A DNA stretch of 64,000 bases from a bacterium (GCA_016934955.1 JAFGRY010000010.1:62001-126000), one strand, 5' to 3'; numbered from the stretch's first letter, positions 8,730 through 18,414 are shown. Program-made: numbers and translations. Notes: generated by a model not told the origin, from the letters alone.

Positions 8730-9719
8730 TCAGGGCACTTCGATCTTGTTCAGCACTTTTCTCACCACGTCTTCCGGCGTTACCTCTTCGGCTTCGGCTT
8801 CATAGGTAACCAGTATCCGGTGCCGCAGCACATCCATGCCGATGGCCCGGACATCCTCGGGGGTCACATACCCGCGGTTCCTGAGGAAAGCGTGGGCCCT
8901 CGCCGCCTTCACGAGGTTGATGGAAGCCCGGGGTGAGGCACCGAACGAGATCAGGTCCTCGAGATCCTCGAGACCGTATGATGCGGGATTCCTGGTGGCG
9001 AAAACGATGTCGATGATATACTGCTCGATCTTGGGGTCAACGTAAATCTCTTCGACAACCGCTCTCGCCTTGATGATATCGGCGGGCTTCACAACAGCCT
9101 TGACCGAGGGTGCAGGACCCGTGGACATGCGGCGCATGATCTCCAGTTCCTCTTCAGGATTGGGATAGGTCACCGCCAGCTTGAGCATGAAACGGTCGAC
9201 CTGGGCCTCCGGAAGCGGATAGGTGCCCTCCTGCTCGATGGGATTCTGGGTGGCGAGCACCAGGAAGGGCTCATCCATGGGAAACGTCGACTGGCCGATG
9301 GTTACCGTCCGCTCCTGCATCGCTTCCAGAAGCGCGGACTGCACTTTTGCCGGAGAACGGTTGATCTCATCCGCGAGAATGATGTTGGAGAAAATGGGGC
9401 CCTTTTTAGTGATAAAATCGCCTTTTTTCTGATCGTAAATCAGGGTGCCGATCAGGTCGGCGGGCAGCAGGTCAGGTGTGAACTGGATCCGCTGAAAATT
9501 GGTTTTGATCGCTTCCGCGAGCATCCTGACCGTGAGGGTTTTTGCCAGCCCGGGCACGCCCTCCAGCAGCACATGTCCGTTTGACAGCAGCCCGATGAGC
9601 AGGCGCTCTACCATGTACTTCTGGCCGACGATTACCCTGGCGACCTCATCGGTGATTGTATTGACGAAAACACTCTCTTTCTTGATCTTCTCATGGATAG
9701 CTTCGATATTCTTATCCAT
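8730..9719 (-). CDS. moxR: MoxR-family AAA+ ATPase
   Basis: A 329-residue AAA+ protein with Walker A GVPGLAKT (54-61), Walker B IILADEIN (D117, E118), sensor region LVLATQNPIEQEGTYPLPEAQ and the C-terminal lid with SFGASPRASINLVKAARAHAF. Length and motifs match the MoxR family, ATP-driven chaperones that act on metal-cofactor insertion or complex assembly with VWA proteins. It is followed by DUF58 and the bat genes in the standard order. The ATG at 9719 has a GGAGG-type ribosome site just upstream. Confidence 0.93.
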   Translation of the reverse strand: MDKNIEAIHEKIKKESVFVNTITDEVARVIVGQKYMVERLLIGLLSNGHVLLEGVPGLAKTLTVRMLAEAIKTNFQRIQFTPDLLPADLIGTLIYDQKKGDFITKKGPIFSNIILADEINRSPAKVQSALLEAMQERTVTIGQSTFPMDEPFLVLATQNPIEQEGTYPLPEAQVDRFMLKLAVTYPNPEEELEIMRRMSTGPAPSVKAVVKPADIIKARAVVEEIYVDPKIEQYIIDIVFATRNPASYGLEDLEDLISFGASPRASINLVKAARAHAFLRNRGYVTPEDVRAIGMDVLRHRILVTYEAEAEEVTPEDVVRKVLNKIEVP

Positions 9720-9801
9720 CGTTCCTCCCGATTGCTACAGAGTAATGTTGTATCATGTTGCGCGGGGTTCCGAACCGCTGCTTCCCGCCGCCGCGGTGTC
9801 A

Positions 9802-10791
9802 TCATTCTGCGCTGTTTTTCCTTTTTTTACGGCCGAGCCGCCCTTTCCCGGGAAATCGCATCCCGCCGGAAGCCCCCCCGGCATCGGTCAGCCGCTCTTC
9901 CCGTTCCCGGGCGAGTTCCTCCTCGAGAAACGTTTCCACCGTTGTATAGGCATCCCTCAGTTCCGCGGGTTCGGCGTCCTGCGCGGAAAATTTCACCAGA
10001 TCCGCCTTCTGCATCATTGCGCTTGTCTCTTCGATAAGCTCCTCGTCCAGCCCCTCATCGATCATCAGTGTAATCAGGTCCGCGCTGGTCACTTCCAGGG
10101 CGGCGATGGAGAACTTCTCGGCAAGATATCTGCGAAACAGTTTGGATAAATAGGTAAACGCATCAGACCGCTGAGAAGTTTCAGGATCGATGCCGTTTTT
10201 CAATTCCCGCAGAAAGCGTTCCTCGAGAATCGGCGCTTCCTGCTGCACATCACTCTCTTTTCTCCGTTTGCCGGCCTTGAGGAAAAGCCATGCGGCCGCC
10301 GCAAGCAACACCGCCGGCACCGCCAGCCAGAGCCAGACAGCCGCGGTTCCTTCGCGTTCGGGAACCGGCGCCACCGCCTTGACACCGACGCGCCTGGTCA
10401 GCAGGTGCTGAACCGTGCCTGCGGCGATGTCCCGGTAGGCAAGCGAAACCGATTCCACATAGGCCATGCCCAGCGTCACCGGTTGCAGCCGGTAGGTGAT
10501 CCGCTTGACGGCCCTCCGTTCACCCGCCACATCTTCCACGCGGTTCGCGGTTGCCGTAGCGCGGATCTCGAAATTGGTGAGCACCGGTTCATCCAGGGAC
10601 TCGATCTCGATCTGATCGATATCGCCCGACCAGGTCACTTCGATCGTGAGGACGGCTTCCCGGTTCAGCGGCACCTCGGCAGGCTCCAGCCGGGTCGACA
10701 GTTCCACCACGGTCGGCGCCGTTTCCCGGGCCGAAACCGCCGCCGCCCACATGAAGACTGCCGCGGCCAGAAATAGTCGTGAATAGCGCAT
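9802..10791 (-). CDS. BatD-like membrane protein upstream of moxR
   Basis: The start at ATG 10791 gives 329 residues with a signal peptide (MRYSRLFLAAAVFMWAAAVS). It has GGAGAG 8 bases upstream. The frame stays open further upstream but would then run through the terminator hairpin at 10815-10853. The periplasmic part has beta-sandwich character (LSTRLEPAEVPLNREAVLTI). A membrane helix lies near 185-207 (VWLWLAVPAVLLAAAAWLFL). The cytoplasmic helical domain (FTYLSKLFRRYLAEKFSIAA) resembles that of the 5824-6801 product. It is a third protein of BatD architecture in the operon. Function unknown. Confidence 0.7.
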   Translation of the reverse strand: MRYSRLFLAAAVFMWAAAVSARETAPTVVELSTRLEPAEVPLNREAVLTIEVTWSGDIDQIEIESLDEPVLTNFEIRATATANRVEDVAGERRAVKRITYRLQPVTLGMAYVESVSLAYRDIAAGTVQHLLTRRVGVKAVAPVPEREGTAAVWLWLAVPAVLLAAAAWLFLKAGKRRKESDVQQEAPILEERFLRELKNGIDPETSQRSDAFTYLSKLFRRYLAEKFSIAALEVTSADLITLMIDEGLDEELIEETSAMMQKADLVKFSAQDAEPAELRDAYTTVETFLEEELAREREERLTDAGGASGGMRFPGKGRLGRKKRKNSAE

Positions 10792-10809
10792 GATGCAATC
10801 TCTCCAGAG

Positions 10810-10853
10810 AAAAAACCGAAGCCTCGTGATCGAGCTTTGAGTTACGCTTCGGT
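10810..10853 (-). terminator. Terminator/attenuator directly before the moxR-bat genes
   Basis: On the minus strand ACCGAAGC (10853-10846) pairs with GCTTCGGT (10822-10815), an 8-bp stem closed by a 23-base loop and running into six T (10815-10810). The ATG of the next gene follows 18 bases after the T-run, with its ribosome site in between. There is no room for a promoter after it, so transcription of the following genes must pass this site. Confidence 0.65.
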
Positions 10854-10861
10854 GCCGATGA

Positions 10862-10907
10862 TGTGCCGCCCCTTCCGGAGGCGTTACAGCCGCTGAGGAG
10901 CGGCACA
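10862..10907 (-). promoter_or_regulatory. Competing leader RNA helices upstream of the attenuator
   Basis: Two helices share the same bases. TGTGCCGC-type arms at 10862-10869 and 10900-10907 form an 8-bp closing helix. GCCGCT at 10889-10894 pairs with AGCGGC at 10899-10904 as a tight tetraloop hairpin. They cannot both form. Placed just ahead of the terminator at 10810-10853, they could act as a switch or simply be a second terminator-like structure. Confidence 0.35.
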
Positions 10908-10923
10908 CACGATTCGATGTATA

Positions 10924-11595
10924 CTATTTCACTGTACTATCGTCTATCTGCTGCATCTCGGGTATGGAATTGATGTCCTGCCCCAGATGTTCAAGCTCCC
11001 ATTCCACGGAAAGCGCGAGTGTATGGTCGGGATATGCTTCGAGAAACCGCTTGTAATAGACCCTGGCCCTGGCCGTATCCGCGGCGCTGTTGGCGTAAAT
11101 GAATCCGCTCATGAACAGCGCCTCCGGGGCCCGTTTGTGCTCCGGATACTGCGTCACCAGATCCTGAAGCAGCGCTGTTCCTGTATCGAAATCCTGGAGC
11201 AGATTGGTATAGGCCAGACCGATGGTGTAGAGATCATCGGCCGGGCTGGCAACGCTGTCCGACTGCATGATCTCCACCAGTCCCGCGCATCCCTGTCCTG
11301 TCAGGTCTTCGGGATACTCTCTGGAAACACGCTGAAAATAAGAAAGGGCGCGTTCCCTGTCGTGCAGCCGGATAAAACTGAGCAGGCCGGCGCGGCAGAG
11401 CGCTTCCTGACGGAGCGGACTTGATTCGTGGGCGCTTATCAGGACATCGTAGTTGGTCAGCGCTTTTGCATACTCGCCCTTTGATTCGAGATCTTTGCCG
11501 CTGCTGTAGAGATCGGCATCGGATGCTTTGCCGCAGGACATGATCAGAGCAACAGCGGTGACCGCTGCTGCCGTTATAATAACCACTTTTCTCAT
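10924..11595 (-). CDS. TPR lipoprotein (BamD/YbgF-like)
   Basis: A 223-residue protein with a lipoprotein signal (hydrophobic run, lipobox IMSC with C21). Sel1/TPR-type helical repeats follow, for example GKDLESKGEYAKALTNYDVL and RALSYFQRVSREYPED, and a repeat typical of outer-membrane TPR lipoproteins, DTARARVYYKRFLEAYPDH. This resembles BamD/YbgF-type scaffolds in the periplasm, but it is too general to name. clpB ends 55 bases upstream and the attenuated bat operon begins about 130 bases downstream. It may be cotranscribed with either. Confidence 0.7.
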   Translation of the reverse strand: MRKVVIITAAAVTAVALIMSCGKASDADLYSSGKDLESKGEYAKALTNYDVLISAHESSPLRQEALCRAGLLSFIRLHDRERALSYFQRVSREYPEDLTGQGCAGLVEIMQSDSVASPADDLYTIGLAYTNLLQDFDTGTALLQDLVTQYPEHKRAPEALFMSGFIYANSAADTARARVYYKRFLEAYPDHTLALSVEWELEHLGQDINSIPEMQQIDDSTVK

Positions 11596-11650
11596 GAGAA
11601 GCCTCCAGGTGCGGATTATCGTTCAGGAGCCGGAAAACCAAATTTTAAAA

Positions 11651-14266
11651 TTACTTACTATCAAGAGAAAAATCAAGAGATTTCTCATCCGAGACAATCA
11701 GCACATGATCGCCGCCGCTGATCTCTCCCTTGAGGATCTTCGCCGCAAGAGGGTTGGCGATACTGCGCTGGATCACCCGTTTCAGCGGCCGCGCGCCGAA
11801 GGCCGGATCATACCCGGACCGTGCCAGATAAACGCGCGCCTCCGGTGAAAGTTCCAGGTCAATGTTCTGTTCCGCGGCTTTTTTCCTGATGAACGCGAAC
11901 TGCAGATCAACGATCTGCTTGATCTGTTCCAGCCCCAGGGGCCTGAACACGATGATCTCATCGACCCGGTTGAGGAATTCCGGTCTGAACTGCTGTTTGA
12001 GCATTGCGGTAACGCTTTTCCGTATCTCTTCATACACGGCCTCGCCGGTTTCTTCGGTCAGCCCAGCCGATTTTTCCATGATCAGCGATGCCCCCAGATT
12101 CGAGGTCATGATGATGATGGTGTTGCGGAAATTGACCGTCCGCCCCTGATTATCGGTGAGCCTGCCCTCATCGAGCAGCTGCAGCAGAATATTGAACACT
12201 TCCGGATGCGCCTTTTCGATTTCATCCAGCAGGACCACTGAATAGGGATGCCGCCGCACCGCTTCCGTGAGCTGGCCCCCCTCATCATATCCGACATACC
12301 CGGGAGGGGCGCCGATCAGGCGGGAGACCGAGTGGCGCTCCATGTACTCCGACATGTCGATCCTGACCATGGCCTGCTCATCATCGAAAAGGAACTCCGC
12401 CAGGGCCCGGGCAAGTTCGGTCTTGCCGACGCCGGTGGTGCCGAGAAAGATAAACGATCCGATGGGATGTGTTTCCGCCTGCAGACCGGCTCGCGCCCGC
12501 CGCACGGCATCGGCCACCATTTGCACCGCCTCGGTCTGGCCGATCACCCGCCGCTCGATCCGTTCTTCCATATGGACCAGTTTCTCCCGTTCACTTTCCA
12601 TCATACGTGATACGGGTATGCCCGTCCACTTGGCCACCACTTCCGCGATGTCCTCCTCTTCGACCTCCTCCTTGAGCATGCGAAGGTCTTTCTGCACGGC
12701 GGCCAGTTTCTGATTCGCTTTTTCGATGGTCTTCTCCAGCTCGGGCACCCGCCCGTATTTCAGTTCGGCCGCCCGGGAAAGATCGCTGTTGCGCTCGGCG
12801 GCCGCGGCTTCCGTTTTGATCTTTTCCAGTTCCTCCTTGGAACCGCGGATGTCGCTGATAAGCGATTTCTCCATCTGCCAGTGGGCTCTCAGGGTCCTCG
12901 CTTCTTCCTCGAGGTTGGCCAGTTTTTTACCGATATCGTCGATCCGTTTTCTGGAGGCGGCGTCTTTCTCCTTCATCATCGCCTGACGTTCGATCTCCAG
13001 CTGCCTGATCTTCCGTTCGGCCTCGTCCAGCTGCCGGGGCATGGAATCAATCTCGATACGCAGCTTCGAGGCTGCTTCATCCACGAGATCGATGGCCTTG
13101 TCGGGCAGGAACCGGTCACTGATATACCGGTGGGAAAGCACCGCCGCCGCGACCAGGGCGGCATCCTGAATACGAACGCCGTGGTGGACTTCATACCGTT
13201 CCTTGAGACCGCGTAGAATCGAAATGGTGCTGTCAACCGACGGTTCCCCGATCTGCACCGGCTGGAACCGCCGTTCCAGGGCGGCATCCTTCTCTATGTA
13301 TTTGCGATACTCATCCAGGGTTGTTGCCCCGATGCAGCGCAGCTCACCCCGGGCCAGCGCCGGTTTCAGCATATTAGAGGCGTCCATGGAACCGCCGGTG
13401 GCGCCGGCGCCCACCAGCGTATGCAGTTCATCGATAAAGAGGATCACTTCGCCCTGGGACTCCTCGATCTCCTTCAGCACGGCTTTGAGTCTGTCCTCGA
13501 ATTCCCCCCGGAATTTCGATCCCGCGATGAGAGCGCCCATATCGAGAGCGACGATGCGTTTGCTGCGCAGGGTTTCCGGGACATCCCCTTCGATGATGCG
13601 ATGGGCCATGCCCTCGGCAATGGCGGTCTTGCCCACACCGGGATCACCGATGAGAACCGGGTTGTTCTTTGTGCGCCTGGACAGCACCTGCAGCACCCGG
13701 CGGATCTCCTCGTCTCTGCCGATAACCGGATCGAGCTTTCCCCGGCGGGCGAGCTCATTGAGATCACGGCCGTACCGTTTCAGGGCCTGCATTTTGTCTT
13801 CGGGATTCTGATCGGTGACCCGCATGCTTCCCCTGATATCCTGCAGGACTTTCAGGATATTTTCCTTGCTCACCCCGCTTTCCCGCAGTATCTCCCCGGC
13901 CTCTCCCTCACTCTCGGCCAGGGAGAGAAACAGATGTTCAAGACTGATATATTCATCCTTCAGATCCTCGGACATCTGCAGGCTCCGGTCAAGCACCTCT
14001 CCGCTTTCCCGCGACAGGTACACCTGTCCGATTCCCCCTGTAACCTTCGGCAGCCGTTTGATCTCAGCCGCGGCCCGTTCTTTCACAGCCGCTGCCGGGA
14101 CATCCAGTTTTTTGAGCACCTGTACCGGGAGAGCGGTATTGTCGGCGAGTACGGCGGCGAGCAGGTGTACAGGCTCCATCTGCTGGTTTGCGTAGTCCGC
14201 TGCCAGACGCTGCGCCTGCTGCAGCGCCTCCTGCGCCTTGATGGTACATCTATCCGGTGATATCAT
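11651..14266 (-). CDS. clpB: ClpB disaggregase
   Basis: An 871-residue Hsp100 chaperone of usual family length. It has the N-domain ([20 protein letters not shown], conserved start), AAA1 with Walker A GDPGVGKT (207-214) and the sensor/pore region, a coiled-coil M domain at about 410-525 (rich in E, K and R), and AAA2 with Walker A GTTGVGKT near 605, Walker [17 protein letters not shown], and the C-terminal FGARPLKR block. With DnaK/DnaJ/GrpE, encoded just upstream, it extracts proteins from aggregates using ATP. A strong terminator hairpin separates it from dnaK, so its expression depends on read-through or an unseen promoter. Confidence 0.97.
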   Translation of the reverse strand: MISPDRCTIKAQEALQQAQRLAADYANQQMEPVHLLAAVLADNTALPVQVLKKLDVPAAAVKERAAAEIKRLPKVTGGIGQVYLSRESGEVLDRSLQMSEDLKDEYISLEHLFLSLAESEGEAGEILRESGVSKENILKVLQDIRGSMRVTDQNPEDKMQALKRYGRDLNELARRGKLDPVIGRDEEIRRVLQVLSRRTKNNPVLIGDPGVGKTAIAEGMAHRIIEGDVPETLRSKRIVALDMGALIAGSKFRGEFEDRLKAVLKEIEESQGEVILFIDELHTLVGAGATGGSMDASNMLKPALARGELRCIGATTLDEYRKYIEKDAALERRFQPVQIGEPSVDSTISILRGLKERYEVHHGVRIQDAALVAAAVLSHRYISDRFLPDKAIDLVDEAASKLRIEIDSMPRQLDEAERKIRQLEIERQAMMKEKDAASRKRIDDIGKKLANLEEEARTLRAHWQMEKSLISDIRGSKEELEKIKTEAAAAERNSDLSRAAELKYGRVPELEKTIEKANQKLAAVQKDLRMLKEEVEEEDIAEVVAKWTGIPVSRMMESEREKLVHMEERIERRVIGQTEAVQMVADAVRRARAGLQAETHPIGSFIFLGTTGVGKTELARALAEFLFDDEQAMVRIDMSEYMERHSVSRLIGAPPGYVGYDEGGQLTEAVRRHPYSVVLLDEIEKAHPEVFNILLQLLDEGRLTDNQGRTVNFRNTIIIMTSNLGASLIMEKSAGLTEETGEAVYEEIRKSVTAMLKQQFRPEFLNRVDEIIVFRPLGLEQIKQIVDLQFAFIRKKAAEQNIDLELSPEARVYLARSGYDPAFGARPLKRVIQRSIANPLAAKILKGEISGGDHVLIVSDEKSLDFSLDSK

Positions 14267-14288
14267 TGTTTTCCTCTATTAATAAAAA

Positions 14289-14305
14289 GGGGGGCAGTGC
14301 CCCCC
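14289..14305 (-). terminator. Terminator between dnaK and clpB
   Basis: GGGGGGC (14289-14295), loop AGT, GCCCCCC (14299-14305), followed on the minus strand by TTTTTA. It lies 22 bases before the clpB ATG. I saw no credible promoter between it and the dnaK stop. Confidence 0.75.
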
Positions 14306-14389
14306 TTGCTGATGTATCAATCCCAGCTCGTGAGAACCGGGGGCCGAACGGTGCGGTGCGCGTGCATATTCCGCACTGTTCTCTCAGGA

Positions 14390-16303
14390 TTATTTGTCGT
14401 CATCGACCACTTCAAAATCGGCGTCCTGAACATTTCCGTCACCGCCAGCCTCTCCCCCCGCCTGCTGCGCTCCGGCATCGGGGCCCGGCTGTCCCTGGGC
14501 GCCGCCTGTCTGGGCGTACATGGCGGATGCGGCTTCCGACCAGATCTTGTTCAGGTCGTCACTGGCAGACTTGATTTCACTGTTGTTCCCGGATTTGAGC
14601 GCTTCCTTCACTCGACCCACAGCGGCCTCCAGTGTGCCTTTCGTACCTGCATCGAGCTTGTCGCCGTACTCCTTGAGGTTCTTCTCGGTCTGGTAAACAA
14701 GCTGATCGGCCTGGTTTTTCGTGTCGATCTCTTCCCGCTTTTTCTTGTCCTCGGCCGCATGCTCCCTGGCATCGTTGACCATCTTTTCGATCTCCTCCTT
14801 GGTGAGTCCGCTGGAGGATTCGATCCGGATCGACTGTTCCTTGCCGGTCGCCTTGTCCTTGGCCGATACATGCATCATGCCGTTGGCATCAATATCGAAA
14901 GACACTTCGATCTGCGGGACCCCCCGGGGTGCCGGCGGAATACCGTCAAGATGGAAGCGTCCGATGGTCTTGTTATAGGCGGCCATATCCCGCTCACCCT
15001 GAAGCACGTGGATCTCGACACTGGTCTGACTGTCGGCCGCGGTGGAGAATACTTCGCTCTTCTTGGTGGGGATGGTCGTGTTCTTCTCGATAAGCTTGGT
15101 AAAGACGCCGCCCAGGGTTTCGATACCCAGGGACAGGGGCGTCACGTCGAGGAGCAGCACATCTTTCACATCACCGCCCAGTACGCCTCCCTGAATGGCG
15201 GCACCGATGGCTACCACTTCATCGGGATTCACGCCCTTGTGGGGCTCCTTCCCGAAGATCCCCTTGACAATATCCTGCACTTTCGGCACGCGGGTCATTC
15301 CGCCCACCAGGACAACCTCGTCGATTTCGCCGGCGCTCAGGCCGGCGTCTTTGAGCGCCTTCTCGCAGGGACCGACTGTCCGGGTGAACAGATCGTCGCA
15401 GAGCTGTTCGAATTTCGCCCTGGTCAGGGTAAGGTTCAGATGTTTCGGCCCTGAATCCGTAGCGGTGATGAAGGGCAGGTTGATTTCCGTCTGTGTGGTT
15501 GTCGACAGTTCTATTTTCGCCTTTTCAGCCGCCTCTTTCAGCCGCTGCAGCGCCATGGGATCCTTCGAGAGATCAACCCCTTCGGCTGATTTGAACTCGT
15601 TCACCAGCCAGTCGATGACGCGCTGATCGAAATCGTCACCCCCGAGATGAGTATCGCCGTTGGTCGACTTGACCTCGAATACGCCGTCACCCAGCTCGAG
15701 AATCGAAACATCGAAGGTGCCGCCGCCAAGATCATAGACGGCGATCTTCTCGTTCTTGTTCTTGTCGAGCCCGTATGCCAGGGAGGCCGCCGTCGGTTCA
15801 TTGATTATCCGTTTCACTTCCAGGCCCGCGATCACTCCGGCCTCCTTGGTGGCCTGCCGCTGGCTGTCATTGAAATAGGCCGGCACGGTGATAACCGCCT
15901 CGGTGACTTTCTGACCCAGATAGTCCTCTGCCGTCTGCTTCATTTTCTGAAGGATCATGGCTGAAATTTCCGGCGGAGAGTATTCCTTATCGGCTATTTT
16001 CACTCTGGCTACGCTGTTTTTCCCTTTCACTACTTTGTATGGTACTTCAGCGATTTCGCCCTTGACTTCATCGAACATGCGTCCCATAAAGCGTTTGATG
16101 GAAAAAATCGTCTGTTCCGGGTTGGTCACGGCCTGACGTTTGGCCGCGGCTCCCACAAGCCGTTCACCCTTTTTGGAGAACGCGACCATGGACGGTGTGG
16201 TTCTCGTCCCTTCCGCGTTCGGGATTACGACCGGCTCGCCGCCTTCAAGCACGGCGACGCATGAGTTGGTCGTTCCAAGATCGATTCCAATAATCTTACC
16301 CAT
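14390..16303 (-). CDS. dnaK: DnaK (Hsp70) chaperone
   Basis: A 637-residue Hsp70 of usual length. It starts [21 protein letters not shown] with the phosphate-binding loop. It has the ATPase signature [29 protein letters not shown], and the linker [19 protein letters not shown] before the substrate-binding domain. The C-terminus is Gly/Gln-rich and ends with the acidic EVVDDDK that recruits partners. The start is fixed by AAGGAGG a few bases upstream. It lies in the order grpE-dnaJ-fmdB-dnaK, with a 39-base AT-rich gap to fmdB. Confidence 0.98.
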   Translation of the reverse strand: MGKIIGIDLGTTNSCVAVLEGGEPVVIPNAEGTRTTPSMVAFSKKGERLVGAAAKRQAVTNPEQTIFSIKRFMGRMFDEVKGEIAEVPYKVVKGKNSVARVKIADKEYSPPEISAMILQKMKQTAEDYLGQKVTEAVITVPAYFNDSQRQATKEAGVIAGLEVKRIINEPTAASLAYGLDKNKNEKIAVYDLGGGTFDVSILELGDGVFEVKSTNGDTHLGGDDFDQRVIDWLVNEFKSAEGVDLSKDPMALQRLKEAAEKAKIELSTTTQTEINLPFITATDSGPKHLNLTLTRAKFEQLCDDLFTRTVGPCEKALKDAGLSAGEIDEVVLVGGMTRVPKVQDIVKGIFGKEPHKGVNPDEVVAIGAAIQGGVLGGDVKDVLLLDVTPLSLGIETLGGVFTKLIEKNTTIPTKKSEVFSTAADSQTSVEIHVLQGERDMAAYNKTIGRFHLDGIPPAPRGVPQIEVSFDIDANGMMHVSAKDKATGKEQSIRIESSSGLTKEEIEKMVNDAREHAAEDKKKREEIDTKNQADQLVYQTEKNLKEYGDKLDAGTKGTLEAAVGRVKEALKSGNNSEIKSASDDLNKIWSEAASAMYAQTGGAQGQPGPDAGAQQAGGEAGGDGNVQDADFEVVDDDK

Positions 16304-16342
16304 AATAAGCCTCCTTTATATATATATGTAATTTTCCCTGCG

Positions 16343-16633
16343 TCATTCGGCGGCCGAGTGGTCCTTGTTCGCGGCCGCATCCTTTTTGTCCGGCTTGCTG
16401 TCCGTGGCGGCGGCAGCCGCGGGACCGGCGGCCGGCGTGTTCGACTTTTTATTATTTTTATAATCGGTTATATAAAACCCCGATCCTTTGAAGATCAATC
16501 CGGCGCCGGCACCGATCAGACGCTTCACCTCACCGCCGCATTCGGGGCACTGCTGCAGCGGCTCGTCGGTCATCGCCTGAAACTCTTCAAACACATGACC
16601 GCATGCTTGACATTTGTAATCATAATTGGGCAT
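16343..16633 (-). CDS. FmdB-family zinc-ribbon protein
   Basis: Taking the second ATG (16633) gives 96 residues beginning MPNYDYKCQACGHVFE, the conserved start of the family. The zinc ribbon is C-x2-C (CQAC) and C-x2-C (CPEC), followed by VKRLIGAGAGLIFKGSGFYITDY, which is typical of FmdB-type regulatory/zinc-ribbon proteins. The tail is Ala/Lys-rich low complexity. The molecular role of the family is unclear. Its location between dnaJ and dnaK suggests a link to protein homeostasis (inference). Confidence 0.85.
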   Translation of the reverse strand: MPNYDYKCQACGHVFEEFQAMTDEPLQQCPECGGEVKRLIGAGAGLIFKGSGFYITDYKNNKKSNTPAAGPAAAAATDSKPDKKDAAANKDHSAAE

Positions 16634-16664
16634 ATCCACTCCTTCCCCTGGTCATGGTCCGGTT

Positions 16665-17801
16665 TCACTGACCGTCGTTTCGTTCGTACTCGTCTATGAG
16701 TTCCTGGTCCTCCTTTGAGGGATGCGCCGGCATTTTTATCTTCACCGTAACAAGCTGGTCACCATCAGCCCCCTTGCCGTGGACTCCCATTCCGGCAATC
16801 CTCAGAACCGACCCGTCCCGTGTTCCCGGAGGTATGGTCAGAACCACTTTATTGCCGTGAACCGTATTCACTTTCACTTTACTGCCTCTCATCGCCTGTT
16901 TCAAACTCAATTTTACCTCACATGTCACATGATGACCCCGCCTGCTGAAAAACCGGTGCGGCGTAACCGACACGGTTACCAGCATGTCGCCCGCGGGGCG
17001 ATGCGCTTCTCCGGGCCTGCCTTCACCTTTGAGCCGTATCTGTTTGCCCGATTCGATACCGGCGGGGATACGTATGGTATAGGTTCTCTTTCCCTCAACC
17101 CTGCCGCTGCCGTGGCAGCGGTCGCAGGGATTCTTCACAATCTCCCCTCTCCCGAAGCAGGCGGAACAGGGCCTGCTCACACCGAAGCCCCCCTGCCCGA
17201 CAACGACCGTTCCTCTGCCTCCGCAGACACTGCATGTCTCCACCGTCGATCCCGGCTTGGCACCGCCCCCCTCACAAACCGTACAGGTCTTTTCTTTGCC
17301 GACCGTAAAGGAGGTCTTGCCGCCGGTGATGCTCAGCTCAAAGGGTATGGTCAGGGAGACCCGTGTATCCGCTCCCCTTGCCGACTGTTTGAAGGGTCCG
17401 GCTCCGGCCGAGCCCATATCAAAGAACTGGGAAAAAATACTTCCGAGATCACCGAACAGGGAAGAGCTGTTGCCATGCACACGGCCGCTCCCGCCCCTGA
17501 ACCCGGGACCTCCTCCGGTGAAGCCGCTGAAATCAAAGCCGCTGAAATCGAACCCGGCGCCGCCGGGCCGTCCCGCGAATCCGCCGTATTTTTTCATCTG
17601 GTCATACTGACGCCTTTTCTTCTCGTCTCCCAGCACATCATAGGCTTCCGATATCTCCTTGAACCGATCTTCCGCCGTGCTGTCACCGGGATTGGCATCG
17701 GGATGAAACTTTTTCGCCAGATTCCTGTAGCTGCTTTTTATCTGCTTCGCATCGGCTTTTTCATCGACGCCGAGTATTTTATAATAGTCCTTTACCTGCA
17801 T
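16665..17801 (-). CDS. dnaJ: DnaJ (Hsp40) co-chaperone
   Basis: A 378-residue type I DnaJ. The J domain has the HPD motif at 33-35, then a Gly/Phe-rich linker (GFDFSGFDFSGFTGGG). Four zinc motifs follow: CTVCEGGG, CSVCGGRG, CSACFGRG and CDRCHGSG. The C-terminal substrate domains end near VTVKIKMPAHPSKEDQELID. It stimulates the DnaK ATPase and hands over substrates. It begins 6 bases after the grpE stop, so grpE and dnaJ are surely cotranscribed. Confidence 0.97.
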   Translation of the reverse strand: MQVKDYYKILGVDEKADAKQIKSSYRNLAKKFHPDANPGDSTAEDRFKEISEAYDVLGDEKKRRQYDQMKKYGGFAGRPGGAGFDFSGFDFSGFTGGGPGFRGGSGRVHGNSSSLFGDLGSIFSQFFDMGSAGAGPFKQSARGADTRVSLTIPFELSITGGKTSFTVGKEKTCTVCEGGGAKPGSTVETCSVCGGRGTVVVGQGGFGVSRPCSACFGRGEIVKNPCDRCHGSGRVEGKRTYTIRIPAGIESGKQIRLKGEGRPGEAHRPAGDMLVTVSVTPHRFFSRRGHHVTCEVKLSLKQAMRGSKVKVNTVHGNKVVLTIPPGTRDGSVLRIAGMGVHGKGADGDQLVTVKIKMPAHPSKEDQELIDEYERNDGQ

Positions 17802-17807
17802 GCATCG

Positions 17808-18344
17808 TCACTCTCCCGATTCAGACTGATACCGGCCCACTTTCACCTGGCTCGGCCTCAGCAGCCGGTCTCCGATTACATACCCCTTCTGCCACTCTTC
17901 CAGCACGATATCGTCTCTCTCTTCATCGACATTCTCAACGGTCACCGCGGCATGTCGCTCAGGATCGAACACTTCACCAACCGCATCAATCACCTCCACT
18001 CCTTCATCACTGAGCAGCTTGCGGCATTTCTGAAGGATCATTTTCACGCCTTCGGTTTCTATCATCGCATCGGTTTCATGGTGCACAATGACCCGTTCGA
18101 GATCGTCAATTACGGAGATGAATTTAAGGGCCATATCGGCCTTGGCCATCACCGCCACTTCTTTCCATTCCTTTTCAACCCGTCGCCGGTAATTGGTAAA
18201 TTCAGCCTGCAGCCGCTGCAGCTGTTCCAGGTATTGATCCTCCTTCGACGCCTGCTTCGGCTCGGCCTTTTTCTTCGCGGGCTTTTTCCTCTCCCCGGAA
18301 TCGTCACTGTTCACTTCGATCCTGTCGTCTTCTGGTTTCATCAT
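17808..18344 (-). CDS. grpE: GrpE nucleotide exchange factor
   Basis: I use the ATG at 18344, giving 178 residues starting MMKPEDDRIEVNSDD. It follows GGGAAACGAG, and the alternative ATG at 18371 lies only about 16 bases from the predicted sigma-54 start, with no ribosome site. The N-terminal part is a charged coiled coil (YLEQLQRLQAEFTNYRRRVE). The C-terminal beta domain has the family block FDPERHAAVTV and GYVIGDRLLRPSQVKVG. GrpE releases ADP from DnaK. It is the first gene of the chaperone operon. Confidence 0.93.
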   Translation of the reverse strand: MMKPEDDRIEVNSDDSGERKKPAKKKAEPKQASKEDQYLEQLQRLQAEFTNYRRRVEKEWKEVAVMAKADMALKFISVIDDLERVIVHHETDAMIETEGVKMILQKCRKLLSDEGVEVIDAVGEVFDPERHAAVTVENVDEERDDIVLEEWQKGYVIGDRLLRPSQVKVGRYQSESGE

Positions 18345-18396
18345 GTCTCGTTTCCCGAACGTATGGTCCAAGTTCTCTTATTTCCAGATCTGACCT

Positions 18397-18414
18397 ATGC
18401 AAGCAATATGCCAA
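18397..18414 (-). promoter_or_regulatory. Sigma-54 (-24/-12) promoter of the grpE-dnaJ-fmdB-dnaK operon
   Basis: On the minus strand the sequence reads TTGGCATATTGCTTGCAT. The -24 GG (18412-18411) and -12 GC (18400-18399) are exactly 10 bases apart, with TGGCA and TTGCAT both matching the sigma-54 consensus. Predicted transcription starts near 18387, about 43 bases before the grpE ATG. No CIRCE element or sigma-32-like promoter was seen in the same gap. Confidence 0.7.
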
